Assembly: GCA_963693365.1 (NCBI GenBank)
Contig: CAVNZM010000002.1
Location: 8,308,001-8,372,000, forward strand
DNA: 64,000 nucleotides
Reading direction: 5' to 3'
Source of the DNA: Amoebidium appalachense
Taxonomy: Eukaryota > Ichthyosporea
The notes below the pieces were generated by a model, which saw only the letters and a list, made by a program, of their open reading frames with translations, was not told the origin of the DNA and made no database searches. This document shows, one piece after another, positions 40,022-53,593 of this stretch (the stretch's first letter is position 1; every line of letters begins with the position of its first letter). Made by a program: the position numbers and the translations under genes.

Positions 40022-41119
40022 ACGTGCGGATAAAGGATGTGAAGTGCATGTGGTCTATTCGTGGGAACTGAGACCAGAGGGACGCTTTATGCAGACACGC
40101 AGAGGTATAGTGGTCGACAACTGTCCCACTGCACTGACACAGACACAGCAATACCTGAAAAGCATAAGGATTCTGAATTTTTTGTAATACACGTGCAGAA
40201 ACACACACATACGTGCACATGTTTACAAATGATGTGTGTAATCATAAAAGTCGGGGTGTCACTGAGTAATTGTGTTCGGATATGCGAACCAGGATTTGTA
40301 GTTGTGTTGTATGTATTGTGGAGTTCGGATACTTGCCAACCTAGGTATTGAGCGGCTTTACAAAACGTGCTAACGATCTAGAGACCTTTTCCCAGGAATC
40401 TTTTTTATTGCATTGGGCAACACCCAAAAAGGAAACTACCCCATATATAGACAGAACTAATTATGGATTCGGATGTTTGACTGACGTCATCTTTGCGTCA
40501 AGCCGAGCAATGTCGTCTTAGACATTGAAAGCTTTCAAAGTAGTTGCTACGTTGGCTCCCGGTAGTAGGGACGAATGCAAGTGTGTTTGGGGTCGGTTTT
40601 TTTTCACCCCTTACGTAGTACATGAGGGATAGTGGTTGGTGGGAAGCAGGTGCTTTTTTTTAAAGAGTTTTATTTTGTTTGTTTGTTTGTTTGCATCACC
40701 AGATCGCGTAGTATCATACTAAACTTTGATTGAGAATCGATTACGCAAAGTAAAGTTGGATGTACACAATAATCTCGTGCAGCCGGCTGTTTTTGTCGCC
40801 TTACATGTACATGTCAAAATGTGCATGCACGTTATAATTTAGTGTAATTACACTATGGCTACAGTAACAGGACGTGCACATGTACCTGTTCGTTTAAATT
40901 TTGCTGTTGCTCGTAATTACATGAGTGCGTATGCCGCTGTTTGTGGGTATAAGTGCGTGTGTGCCCCACGTGCACAATAGAGCCTGTGTAGGGGGGAAGC
41001 TTTCAATCGGTGGATATGCGGGTTGGTGTGTGTTTTTTTTTTTGTGTACATGTGTGAGCTCGAGAGAGGCGAGCCTCCAGAGAAAGTCTCGAGAGAGAAG
41101 GCCCAATGAGAGAGGGGGA

Positions 41120-41161
<42 letters not shown>

Positions 41162-41463
41162 AAGAGAGAGAGGGAGGGAGGGAGAGAGAGAGAGGGAGAG
41201 CCTGGAGAGAGCCTCTATAGCTATAGAAGCTCGTGTCCCCTGTCGTCCTTTTCCCTTCCGTCTCAGATAGAGAGAGAGAGAGAGAGCGTGTGTGTGTGTG
41301 TGACACGTGTGTGTGTGTGTGTGCCCGCACGTGCCTGCGTGCATGCCGCGGTCGGTGGTGGCCAGAAGTAAGATATTGAGCAGCAGGAGGAAGACGGTGG
41401 TGGTGGTGGTGGTGTGGGTGGGTGGGTGGGTGGCTGGGGGGGTGTAAGTGCATGACTTGGAGA

Positions 41464-41503
<40 letters not shown>

Positions 41504-41996
41504 AGTGCACATGCCATCTTCGACAAAAAGTGGTGCCGGATCACGAGACGTCACGGCCTAAGTTTTGGAAAAATCTTCTTGGCCGTTGTTTCATTGCATA
41601 TGTCCTGTTCGTATGATCCATGGTTGGTTGGCAAATCCGAGCGTTTGGCAAATATTAAAACTTTGCAGGCACACTATCCATGCATTGATATATCGATATC
41701 ATGACCGTGCATATACACATTTTATAGAGCGCATGTTTGTGTATGTGTGTGTTCGTGTGTGTAAATGTACGTGCGCGCGCGCGCGAGTGTGTGTGTATGC
41801 CACGTTCACACTGGTGTTGAGTTCAAATAGGCCTTCAAGTTTGGCCTCAATGCCGCTGTACTCAAAAAAAAAAAAAAAAAAAAAAAAAAAAGGAAAGTTT
41901 AAACACTGAGTCCGCCTTTAGGGCCAGCTGACCAATGAGAACACTCCTTCAACGAATATTCCGAATTTCATTGAAAAACACGAATGAGATCGCATC

Positions 41997-42040
<44 letters not shown>

Positions 42041-42410
42041 AAAAAAAAAAAAAACAAAAAAAACAAAACAAAAAACAAATCCATTTTACACAGCTTCACC
42101 TCAACAGTCAGAAATAGGGCAAAAAAAACAAAACAAGGAGGGATCCGAAGGCACTATACACACCGAAACACTCATTATGATACATAGGGCACATTTGCGC
42201 CACCACGCACACACAAAAGGAGTTGTAGACTTGTCTATGCGAAAATTCGAGAGCTTACTGCGGTTTTTGTACATTCCCACAAAATTCTATGGCCATCCAC
42301 GCACACCAAGAATTCCCAATCATCTTCATCCATTCGTAACATCCCCCCCCCCCCCCCCCCCCTCCCTCCCCCGCCACCCACCCCACCCCCCAAACCCCCG
42401 ACCTTTACCC
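39895..42410. other. Spacer between convergent kinase and Ser/Pro-rich genes
   Basis: Contains (CT)n/(GT)n at 39930-40020, about 500 bp of ordinary DNA (40370-40920) with (GTTT)n at about 40676-40692, GA-rich DNA 41100-41290, a G run at about 41467-41501, an A run at 41862-41891 and a (C)n(A)n composite at 41996-42054. No gene seen. Confidence 0.5.
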
Positions 42411-43993
42411 TCACACCAACTTTCTCCTCCGATCCAAATAGTTCATCAGATCAATTGAGTTCTGCCTCACCTCCATCAACCTCGCCTTTCGATCCAATCT
42501 CTCTTTCATCAATTCCTCCCTCACCTCTCTCGAATAGTACTGTTTCACGTTGACTATGCACGCGTCATCCACACACGGGCCGGTTGACCCGGTACTCCCG
42601 ACCCGACCCCCTCCCCGTCGTTGTTAACCGCGCCATTAGAGCATTGTCTCTCGCTGGAAGCGCGGTAGGTTCGAACGCGAAACCCGCTTCGATCTCCTGT
42701 TCGTGCGTTTCGATTCGAATCGGCCCGTCTTCCTGGCCCGACCCACGAACCCGTTTCCCGTTATGGTAAGCCTGGTTCCGCCATCTTCTGTGGAACGGAT
42801 CGGCGGCTTCGTGTGGTACCGGCGAGGCGACGGGCGGGGAGGCCTGGGGAGCGTTTTGATTGGATAACGGCTTTGGAATGTTCTCGGGTTTGCTAGAAGA
42901 TGGAGATCCTGATACATGATTGAAGGAAAATACCTGCTTGAGCGGGTTTGATTGGTGGGGGCTGGCTTGTGGTTTAGTTTGGTTCGGGCTCACTGGTGTC
43001 TTCGGTGATTGGTGGGGAATGCCTGTTTTCGATTGGATGGAGGCAAGGGATGGTCGCTTTTCATTGGAGCTCACCGCTGGTTGTTGTGTCTTTTCGACTG
43101 GTTGGTATGATGACGTAGGTGCTGGGACTGATGCAGAGTACGCCTGTGTGTGTGTACGTGTGGAGGGTGGGTGGTTGGGCAAGTGTGTGTGTGTGTGTGT
43201 ATGTGTGTGTATGTGTTGGGCGGGGGGGGGGGGGGGGGAGGGAGGGGGGGGGGACGAGGGGGGGGATAAGTGAGGGAAGCAGGGAGCGGCAGGGGAGGGG
43301 AGGGTGGTTTATAATGCGAACACAACACGAATGGGGCCGGGGGTTGTGGTTGTGTTGTGGTTGTGGTGGTGGTTGCCAGGGGAGGGGGGAGAGGAGGGGG
43401 GGGGGGGGGGGGAGGGGGCATGCGGAACAAGTTTGGCGTGTTTGAAGGTGAATCAAATAAATTGAGGTTAGTAAAACACGGGCGGCTTCACAACTGTTAC
43501 ATAAACGAGTAAAACCCAAAGAAAGGGGGGAGGAGGGGGGGTTGGGGTGGGGTGCGGGTGGCGGCGAGGGGGGGGGGGGGGGGGGGGGGGGGGTAGCATG
43601 TGAGTGCCAGTACACATCATCCATGGCAGCTGAATGACAGATGTGCTATCTTTTTTTTAGCTACCGATGTGTGTGTGTGCGGCACAGGCGGTGTGCATTT
43701 GCGTGTGCGCATGCGTGTTTGTGTTGGTTTATACGTGTGTGCTGGTGTGTATGTCTGTGTGCTTGTGTTTGTGCATATGGGAATGTGTGCGCAAGCCCGT
43801 AAATATGAACGCGTCTGCTTGTGACATCTGCATATGTCTCTGCATTTTTTTTTATGTGGTTGTGTGTGCACGGCCATGCTTGTTTTTGTGCACACAACCG
43901 AGCATTCACATGTGCCCTGGCATGTATGTGTAGAGCAGGCACATGCAGGTGGGCTGCTGTGATGTGCAGGAAGCTTGCACGTCCAGGTGATTG

Positions 43994-44024
<31 letters not shown>

Positions 44025-44841
44025 TGTGTGTGTGTGCATGTGTGTGTGTGCGTGTGTGTGCGTGTGCATGTGTGTGTGTGCGTGTGTGTGTGTGCGCGCG
44101 CGCGTCTGCGTGCGGCGCAGTTGTGTGTGTGTACGTGCGCGTGGGTATGTTTGCATGCACGTGTGTGCATATGTGACAATAAAGAGATACAAGTTTTTAC
44201 GGGCCTCGACACAGGCAATCACATGTGGTTTATTACAACCGAACATCCTCTTGCTTTCCCATGACCCCCCCCCCCCCTCCTTGTCTTCTCCTTCCCTACC
44301 CCCCCCCCCCCCCCCATTCGGGTGTACCTCAAAACCTGTGTGCTTTCCTGCTGTCTAATGGGTGTGATATTCAAATCCGTGCACGCCTTGGCCCACACCT
44401 CCCTCCATATGCTTGCATGTACATAAACACCAAAGAGTCTACACCCATCTATAAACAACATACCTTCTCTTCAAGTGCAGTTATGCATACAAACACGACC
44501 ATGCTCGTACCTGTGCAAGCACTACCATGAACAGCATGTACATACGTTCACGAGCAAATGTAGTATTAAGGTGGTCGTAGATATTATCTGTGCAAATACA
44601 TGCATGATAAGTTTAGCAAAGACTTGTGCATAGGCTCTTTCATAGCGAGGAAAATAGCTGTGTGAAGCAAGGATGACACAGTTCGAGCGGAGAGGACACA
44701 GGGAAATACAGCCTTCGGGGGAAGGAGAGAGGGCATGCGCGGGGGGGGGGGGGGGGGGGAGGGGGGGGGAGGGGGGGGTGAGAGGAGGGGAAGGCGTGAG
44801 AAGAAAAGGGAAGGGGAAGGTGTTGTGAGGTGAGTGTGTGA

Positions 44842-44878
<37 letters not shown>

Positions 44879-45475
44879 GTGCAGAGGGGGGAGGGGGGAG
44901 GGGGGGCAGAACATAGTAAGAAGTAAGCAAATGAACAACAAACGTGGCATCAATTGATGTGTGTGCAACACGAGTGACACCGTGGCATCAATTGATGCGT
45001 GTGCAACACGAGTGACACCCAACTTCATGGGAGAAGAGGACAAGACAACCACAGTACCAGTTTGTGTACGTGGAAACATGGGAAAGGTGGGGAGGGGAGG
45101 GGGAAGAGAGAGAGAGAGTAGGGCGGCGGGTTGGTGGGGTAGGGGGGAGGGGAGGAGAGAGAGAGAGAGCGAGAGAGAAAGTGCGAGATGTGAGATTGCA
45201 ATAGAAAGAGGGAGAGAGAAAGAGACACAGAGAAAAGAGCGACAGAGAAACAGACAGAGGGAGGGGAAGGGGGGGCAGGGGGAGGGGTTGATGAGAGGGA
45301 AGACGAGTGTTACCTTTTCCCTTTCATTGCCCACCGCCCTTTCAGGCTGTATGTCCTCATTGTCGCTTGCCCACTCAAACTCCTCGTGGCTCAGTGGGGG
45401 TGTGTTGAAGCCGTCAGATAACTCACCATCACCCTCGGTAGTGGAGAGAGGGGCTGGGGAAACTGGACCTGGCAT
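42411..45475 (-). CDS. Unrecognised Ser/Pro/Gln-rich protein, two exons, internal frame break
   Basis: Exon 1, 45475-45314, encodes an acidic start (MPGPVSPAPLSTTEGDGELS and SHEEFEWASDNEDIQPERAV) and ends phase 0 at AAG|GTAACA. Exon 2 starts at 43143 after CACACACAG, with a disordered Ser/Pro/Gln segment (repeated PHQSP/PHQSN), then FHRRWRNQAYHNGKRVRG and a more ordered stretch. The frame stops at 42565, but a +1 frame continues from about there with CVDDACIVNVKQYYSREVRE and MNYLDRRRKLV to a TGA at 42411-42413. This looks like the real C-terminus, so a one-base indel in the G-rich sequence near 42600-42620, or a missed intron, separates the parts. Nuclear or scaffold role cannot be judged. 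The intron (43144-45313) may hide small exons. Confidence 0.6.
44944..45019. repeat. 38-bp tandem repeat x 2
   Basis: Two copies starting at 44944 and 44982, each containing the palindrome CATCAATTGATG and then GTGCAACACGAGTGACACC, with one visible difference (T/C). It lies in the intron of the Ser/Pro-rich gene. Confidence 0.9.
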
Positions 45476-45743
45476 CCTCACGGTGCTGGGGGGGAGGAAG
45501 GGGGGGGGGGGGGGAGGGGGAGGGGGGGGGTGGGAAGGTGTGTACGTGTGTGTGGATTTGGGACTGATGGGGAAGAGCGAGTAGAGATGGGGGGGGGGGG
45601 GGGGGGAGGGGTTATGATTGAGGTTTTTTTTGAATAGGCCGAGAAAACAAAAGGAGGTGCAAGCGTGTGCACAATAGTGCTGGAGATGAATTGTTCTTAT
45701 GTCATAAGCCCCTTTGTAAAAGCACACGTGCGTGTGTGCGTGG

Positions 45744-45861
<118 letters not shown>

Positions 45862-46012
45862 GCGCTCACATGTGTGCAAGAGCGTGCCTGAGTTGTGTGA
45901 GCGCCTGTGAGTGTGGTTTTGTGTGTGGTGTATGTTTGCGTCGGGGTGCGTGCCTGTGTGTGTGCGTGTGTGCATGTGCGAGTGTGTGTGTTTGCGTGCG
46001 TGCGTGTTTGTG

Positions 46013-46047
<35 letters not shown>

Positions 46048-46199
46048 TGTGTGCATATGTATGCACGGGTGTGTGGGTGTGACTGTGGCATACACGTGCA
46101 TGCTTGTTCGTAAGTTCGAAGGTGGGATTCACGATGTAGACTTTCTCTTCGTTCCTCCATCAACTTTGCTTATGTTGTTGTGCATGTGTTGCTAAGATT

Positions 46200-47578
46200 G
46201 GGGGGACGAGGGGAAGGGGGGCGGGGGGGAGGAGGAGGAGGCCTAATGCATGGAGAGATAGAGGGGGAGGGAGGGAAGGGGCGGGCGGTTAACTTGGAGC
46301 TCGGGTAAGTGTTTCTCACGTACAACAGCACGCGATAAGCGTGTGTGCAGTTTGTTCCAAAAGCATACCCACATATACACGTGCCCAAACGTGCAAAGGC
46401 ACAATGCCAAGGACTCACCTCCAAAAAGACACGAATTAGTACGTTGCTTCTTCCTTTCAGGTCCCACAGGTTTCACGATGAAACTGAAAACTCTTTTTTT
46501 AGTAACGAACTACCGGGCTAGCAAACACTACCTCTAGGTTAGTCATGACAGGCCCTGCAAAATTTTGTCAAATCAGCTTCTCGTCGGCTGATTTTTTAAT
46601 TAAAACTTCAAAAGTCAGAGCAACAGTCAGAGCAACAGCTCTCGATTTCTCACGGCTGAAAGTTTAGAGTTTCAAGACTGAGAGCAACAGCAGCTTATCT
46701 TATTTTTCCAACTTAGGGAACCAGTATTAAATGTGCACCACAACGTGTTCGCCGTTTTTGCCTGTATACGTATCTGCCGTGTGTCCTCGCCTACAGGTAG
46801 GATTAGTACAACCTCCTAGCATTCAAGTTGTGCTTCCCTGAGTGCTACAGTGTACGCTCGCCCTTGAAAACCGTTCTGTCTTTCAGTCTGCAAGGATTCC
46901 GGGCCCGCACCAAAAAACAGCATTCCGACGTGCATCCCGGCGAATTCCACGCGTGATCTACAAGCCACTTTGTTTGCAGTTACCTAGCCATATAAAGCTA
47001 CAGACAAGATGACCATGGGCCACTTATCAGTGGCATGAGTCATTAGCCCTCAATCGATACAGTGCCCCAAGCTGGGCGGGCGCGGCAGCCTCACACAATG
47101 CTGACTCCGCGGAAATGCTAGCTATAGTATAGTTCGAGGCCACGCACCTCTAACTTCAGCCACTTCACCGATTCATTGCTTGACTCATGATGAGGCCACC
47201 AGAAAGCTCTTCTCCTGACAAGTTACCCGTTCGCAAGGGCGCTTCCGCAGAAAACGTTCGTGAGTTGTGCGCATGAGACGTGAATACGATTGTTCGTGCT
47301 TGCTCGAGGAGTGGGTCAACCCAAGATAGCCTGTGAGGGGATGTTCTGTAACACCCTTCTCACAGTTAACCCTCAGTGTACTGTTTTTAGAGTATAGCTA
47401 GTTCAGACTGACAAGACCCGTTGCTTGTGCATATGCATATATATATGCTCGTCGGTCGGCCTTCCCTACTAGTTACTAAATATATATATGGACATAGGTG
47501 TCGACGACGTACATACTTCGTCTTCCACGTTTTCAGGAAGCACATGTCATTACGTAGAAAAAACGCAGCAAAGCATAC
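46200..47578. other. Low-repeat intergenic stretch
   Basis: About 1.3 kb of ordinary base composition. Two ATATATAT-rich elements (about 47434-47445 and 47480-47490) could act as TATA sequences for a plus-strand gene. No recognised coding sequence. Confidence 0.35.
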
Positions 47579-47797
47579 ATGCTGGACGTATACGCCGTGA
47601 ACTGTATTTGTATTGTAAAGCAGTTGATGAAGAGAAAGAACATCAACCTCATCAGCGAACCGGGCTATGCAAGCTTGGCAGGCAGTCCATTCTCTGCCGG
47701 AGGCAAGACCATTTCTCGCTACCATCGTGGCTCCCCGAGACTCATGGACATGAAATCAGAGGCAAGTACGGGAATTTATTGTTTTGAAAAAAAATAA
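47579..47797 (+). CDS. Hypothetical 72-aa ORF
   Basis: Opens MLDVYAVNCICIVKQLMKRK and ends in FEKK. A different frame across the same DNA is also open (47488-47787), so neither is secure. The island is free of simple repeats and preceded by AT-rich TATA-like sequences. No family recognised. Confidence 0.22.
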   Translation: MLDVYAVNCICIVKQLMKRKNINLISEPGYASLAGSPFSAGGKTISRYHRGSPRLMDMKSEASTGIYCFEKK

Positions 47798-47895
47798 AAT
47801 AAATACTCTAAAAGAACATGAACGAATAACTGTTAATTGACATCTAACGAACCATGAAAACTATGGTGTGTGTGCGTGCATGTAAGTGCACGTAC

Positions 47896-48111
<216 letters not shown>

Positions 48112-48127
48112 AACACACACACGCACG

Positions 48128-48168
<41 letters not shown>

Positions 48169-48353
48169 AAGCATACTGGACACACTGGGACCCCACATAC
48201 ACACACCTCCTCCCTGCCCACCCCCCTCGTTGCCTTCCTCACTCCCATTCTCCCTCATAAACCCACACGAGCACACAAACTCTTACCCAGAACCACCGAC
48301 CTACTCACACCCATACACGTCCCAACCATACACACTGACCGTGACATGCACAA

Positions 48354-48542
48354 GGGGGTTTACGTTGTTTACTCGAGGCAAAGAAAGACCAGTCTCAGGT
48401 ATGGGGGGGTTTTGCTCGGAATATCCCCTCAGCGGTATATCATGATCACGTACATAGATGTCGGGTGATGACTATATATCAGGTTTACTTTCTCTACGGG
48501 ACACCATAAAGACTAAGAGAAATCAATTAGTTGGGGTTCCCC

Positions 48543-48582
<40 letters not shown>

Positions 48583-48583
48583 G
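48354..48583. mobile_element. 230-bp insertion with T38 end, inside duplication copy A
   Basis: Copy B reads continuously through CATGCACAACCACACAC. In copy A the same site is split by 230 bp flanked by ACAA on both sides (48350-48353 and 48584-48587), as expected of a 4-bp target-site duplication. The insert begins GGGGGTTTACGTTG and ends GGGGTTCCCCG, 38 T, GG. No terminal inverted repeat or coding capacity was seen. Confidence 0.65.
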
Positions 48584-49331
48584 ACAACCACACACAGATA
48601 TCCCTCCCCACCCACCCCCTTGACACACACATACACATAATACAGAAATCACATACACACCCACCCACCCACCCTTCCACCCATCCACCCGCACACACAC
48701 GCGCGCGCGCGCACACACACAAACAGGCACACAAAAAATCTTTCACCATACCACCTCCCCCCCCCCCCCCCCCCCCCCCCCTCCCCCCCCCCCTTCTGCC
48801 CTCGATATATACAGGATATATTGCGACACATAAGTTCGGCACTACCCATTATGGCGGCTATCGTAACAAGGTTGACCACCGAGTCCCGGGGTCTATAATA
48901 AGAGGTGATACACCACACTGGCTGAACCGTAGCCTACCAACCAACATGCTGTTTCTTCCTTCTATTTATGCAACTCATTGGTGACAGAATCATCATCCAC
49001 ACACCACCCAAACACAATCACCATCCACATCACCCATTACCACTTACCCGTTCTGCACACATACATCCATCCACCATCCCACATATACACTAGCACAGCT
49101 TTCACCCTCCCCACCTGCCCACCCCCCAACCCCGCCCACACACACATCCCATTCACCACCCACACCCACTCATCAGGTGAACCCACCCGCACTCACACTC
49201 AGTCACTCACACACCCACCCACGCACATAGCCACCCACCCACCCACGCACTCACCCAATGATCTATTCAAGCAAACAGACACTCACACATAGATACACAC
49301 GAACCCAGTAACCCACCCACCTCTTCATACG

Positions 49332-49379
<48 letters not shown>

Positions 49380-49446
49380 AACACCCACCCACACACACAC
49401 CGTGGTACCCACACACACACACACACACACGCACACACACACACAG

Positions 49447-49499
<53 letters not shown>

Positions 49500-49788
49500 C
49501 AGACACACACACACATTCACCACCCCAACCCTCCCCCCTCCCCTCCCCCCTAATCAACAGCACCCACCCACACACCCATCCCATCTCCCCCTTCCCCCCC
49601 ACACACACACTCATACCCATCCCCTCCCCCCCCCCCCCCCCCCCCCCGTGCGCCCCACCGCCCCCACCATAGACACACACACACAGCCGTTTCTCATTCC
49701 GTCATCTCTTTTTGCGTTATTGGCACGTGATTGGTCCTCTCCCCCTCCCACCCTTCCATTCTCCTTCCTTGCAGCTCCATTGCCCCCA

Positions 49789-49819
<31 letters not shown>

Positions 49820-50370
49820 TCTCCCCTGCCCCCCCCTCCCCTCCCCACCTCCCCCACACACGCCCACCTCCCCCACACCTCCCCACCCCTCCCTTGCCTG
49901 CTTCAAGCCCCCAAGTCTCATTCACAAACCCACCTTGAGCCAATACCCCACACCACAACATGAGACATCCACCCACCCACCATGATCACCCATCTCTTAT
50001 ATAACAAACACGTTATGTCGGTACCGGTGCCAGTCACCCCATTGATCCCCGTCCCGACCCCCCGCCCTCCACCCCACCCCCTCCTTCCCCTCTCTCCCAC
50101 AAACGACTCTGCAATACCCATGTTCCCCCCCTCCCGGCCCCCTCCCCCCATCAGTCTCATACGGGGGAAGCTGATGACCCCAAAGAGCGGGGGTTTGAGA
50201 TGACTGAGAAGGCCTGTGGCTTTATCTGACACGTGATAACGAGCTTATCAGTATCAGCTGTGTGGTTTCGAGTTCCATTGGTGAGAACCATGAGAATGAA
50301 GCCATGATGCTTGGATTGGCGTTAAAAAGGGAGAGAGAGAGAGAGAGAGAGTGTGTGTGTGACTTTCGGG

Positions 50371-50422
<52 letters not shown>

Positions 50423-50425
<3 letters not shown>

Positions 50426-50696
50426 AGGGGGGAGGGAGGGAGGGAGGGAGGGAGGGAGGGAGGGAGGGAGGGAGGGAGGGAGGGAGGGAGGGAGGGAGGG
50501 AGGGAGGGAGGGAGGGAGGGAGGGAGGGAGGGAGGGAGGGAGGGAGGGAGGGAGGGAGGGAGGGAGGGAGGGAGGGAGGGAGGGAGGGAGGGAGGGAGGG
50601 AGGGAGGGAGGGAGGGAGGGAGGGAGGGAGGGAGGGGGGGGGGGGGGGGGGGGGAGGGAGGGAGGGAGGGAGGGGGGGAGGGAGGGAGGGGGGGGA
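50423..50696. repeat. (AGGG)n array, about 53 units
   Basis: A near-perfect tetranucleotide array to about 50635, then G-rich and AGGG-like sequence, in copy A. The equivalent place in copy B (54391-54614) holds mainly (GA)n with a few AGGG units. Confidence 0.95.
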
Positions 50697-50984
50697 GAGA
50701 GAGAGAGAGAGAGAGAGGGAGGGAGGGAGGGAGGGGGGAAGGGAGGGAGAGAGAGAGAGAGAGAGGGGGGGGGGGGAGAGAGAGAGAGAGATGGAGAGAG
50801 AGAGAGATAGAAAGGGAAAGGGGGAGGGAGGGGGGGAAGGCCGGGGGGAGGGGGGAGCTAGAGGGGTGGGGCAGAAAAATGAGGGTGCCAGGAGAGCAAG
50901 AGAGAGAGAAAGAGAAAGAGATGGAGCCACATAGAAAGAGACAGACAGACAGAGAGAGAGAGAGAGGGGGGGGGGGAGGGGGGA

Positions 50985-51082
50985 GAGGGTGTGTGTGACA
51001 CTCGTGAACTGTGTGTCTCTATGTATGTGTGTTTATTTGTGCGGTGCCACTGTGTGTGCGTGTGTGTGCGTGTGCGTGTGCT

Positions 51083-51123
<41 letters not shown>

Positions 51124-51163
51124 ACATGTGTGTGTGTGTGTGCGTGTGTGTGTGTGTCAGTGC

Positions 51164-51206
<43 letters not shown>

Positions 51207-51476
51207 ATTGCATTCATGTTTCCTTCTCTGTCTTGTTTTCTTTTCTTGCCTTGCCCCCCCCCCCCCCTCCCCCCCCCGCCTCCCCCTCCCTCCCAATACC
51301 TTTTTCTTCCCCCGTTCCCTCGTCATTTTCCCCACAAGATTGAAGGGCCGGTAGAGGGAGAGGGGTGTGATGGTTAAGCCCGCAAGGGCGGGGGGAGGGG
51401 GAAGGGGGGAGGGGGTTATAGCAAGTGTCTCACTCCCTTCCTCCCCCCCCCCCCCCCCCCCCCCCGGAGGATCCAG

Positions 51477-51512
<36 letters not shown>

Positions 51513-51994
51513 CCTCCTCTCCCCCAACCCCCCACCACCTGTTGGTATTGTTGTCTTTCCCTACGTGTCTCTCCTTCTCTGTCCATCTGCACATACAGAA
51601 CTTTTTACAAATCTCTCTTTCTCTCCCTCTCTCTCTCTCTTCCCCCCCCCCCCCCCTCCCCCCCCTCCCCCAAAAAGAAGCACACGAAAATGGCCAACAC
51701 ACCTACCCCTCCATTAACATCAAAAAGGTTGACCTATCCAGAGGATCATCTGACCATTTCAACCAATCGAAAATCTAACTACCCACTAACTATAACCCTT
51801 CCCTCCCCCCCCCCCCCCCCCCCCCCCCCCTTCCCCCCCCCCCCCCCCCCCTACTCTCGTCTTTCCCTTCCATATTGCACAACTACAGACCCGAAAACCA
51901 CCTCATCCACTTACACAAAAGCCACCCACCCACCCACCCACACCCACCCACCCACACCCACACACACCCACACCCACCCACCCACCCACCCACC

Positions 51995-52050
<56 letters not shown>

Positions 52051-52061
52051 ACACACACACA
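50985..52061. other. Spacer between the two duplication copies
   Basis: TG-rich DNA (51040-51200), C-rich tracts (51255-51290, 51444-51509, 51640-51670, 51804-51850) and CCCA/CA repeats (51920-52060). No gene seen. Confidence 0.6.
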
Positions 52062-52079
52062 CCAACACACACACGCACG

Positions 52080-52126
<47 letters not shown>

Positions 52127-53348
52127 AAGCATACTGGACACACTGGGACCCCACATACACACACCTCTTCCCTGCCCACCCCCGTCGTTGCCTTCCTCAC
52201 TCCCATTCTCCCTCATAAACCCACACGAGCACACAAACTCTTACCCAGAACCACCGACCTACTCACACCCATACACGTCCCAACCATACACACTGACCGT
52301 GACATGCACAACCACACACAGATATCCCCCCCCCCCCCACCCCCTTGACACACACATATACATAATACAGAAATCACATACACACCCACCCACCCACCCT
52401 TCCACCCACCCACCCGCACACACACGGGCGCGCGCACATACACACACCAAAACAGGCACACAAAAAATCTTTCAACATACCACCTCCCCCCCCCCCACCC
52501 CCCCCCACCCCCCCACCCCCCCTTCTGCCCTCGATATATACCGGATATATCGGATATTGCGACACATAAGTTCGGCACTACCCATTATGGGCTATCGTAA
52601 CATGGTTTACCACCGAGTTCCCTCCCCGGGGTCTATAACAAGAGGTGATACACCACACTGGCTATACCGTAGCCTACCAACCAACATGCTGTTTCTTCCT
52701 TCTCTTTATGCAACTCACTGGTGACAGAATCATCATCCACACACCACCCAAACACAATCACCATCCACATCAACCATCCACACACCACAAACCCCAAACA
52801 CACACACAGAATGAACCCACCCACGCATCCACAAGCCCTCCCTTACCTCCCCCCCCTTCTCTCCCCCCCCCCCACCCCCCCCCTCCCCTTCCCCCTCCCT
52901 CCTCCCCCACCCACCCATCCACACACGAGTGAAAGTTTCACTCACCCCCGAAACCACCTACCTGTCTCCCTCTCTATCTAACGTACACACACACATACAC
53001 AAATACACACACGCACGTGCACACGAGCATCCACCCAAACTTACCCACCTGCACACACCCACTTACCCACCCGCACACATACATCCATCCACCATCCCAC
53101 ATATACACTGGCACAGCTTTCACCCTCCCCACCTGCCCACCCCCCAACCCCCCCACACACACATCCCATTCACCACCCACACCCACTCATCAGCTGAACC
53201 CACCCGCCCTCACTCTCAGTCACTCACACACCCACCCACGCACTTAGCCACCCACCCACCCACTCACTCACCCAATGATCTATTCAAGCAAACAGACACT
53301 CACACATAGATACACACCAACCCAGTAACCCACCCACCTCTTCATACG

Positions 53349-53393
<45 letters not shown>

Positions 53394-53401
53394 ACACCGT
53401 G

Positions 53402-53443
<42 letters not shown>

Positions 53444-53562
53444 CACCCACACACACACACGCGCGCTCGCACAGAAACAGACACACTCACGTTTCAGCAC
53501 CCCAACCCTCCCCCCCTCCCCCTCCCCCCTAATTAACAGCACCCACCCACACACCCATCCCA

Positions 53563-53593
<31 letters not shown>

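Noticed and set aside
44219-44461. Small internal exons in the intron of the Ser/Pro-rich gene
   Set aside because: Some donor/acceptor-like pairs exist, but exon 1 and exon 2 already join in phase 0 and none of the candidates can be preferred.
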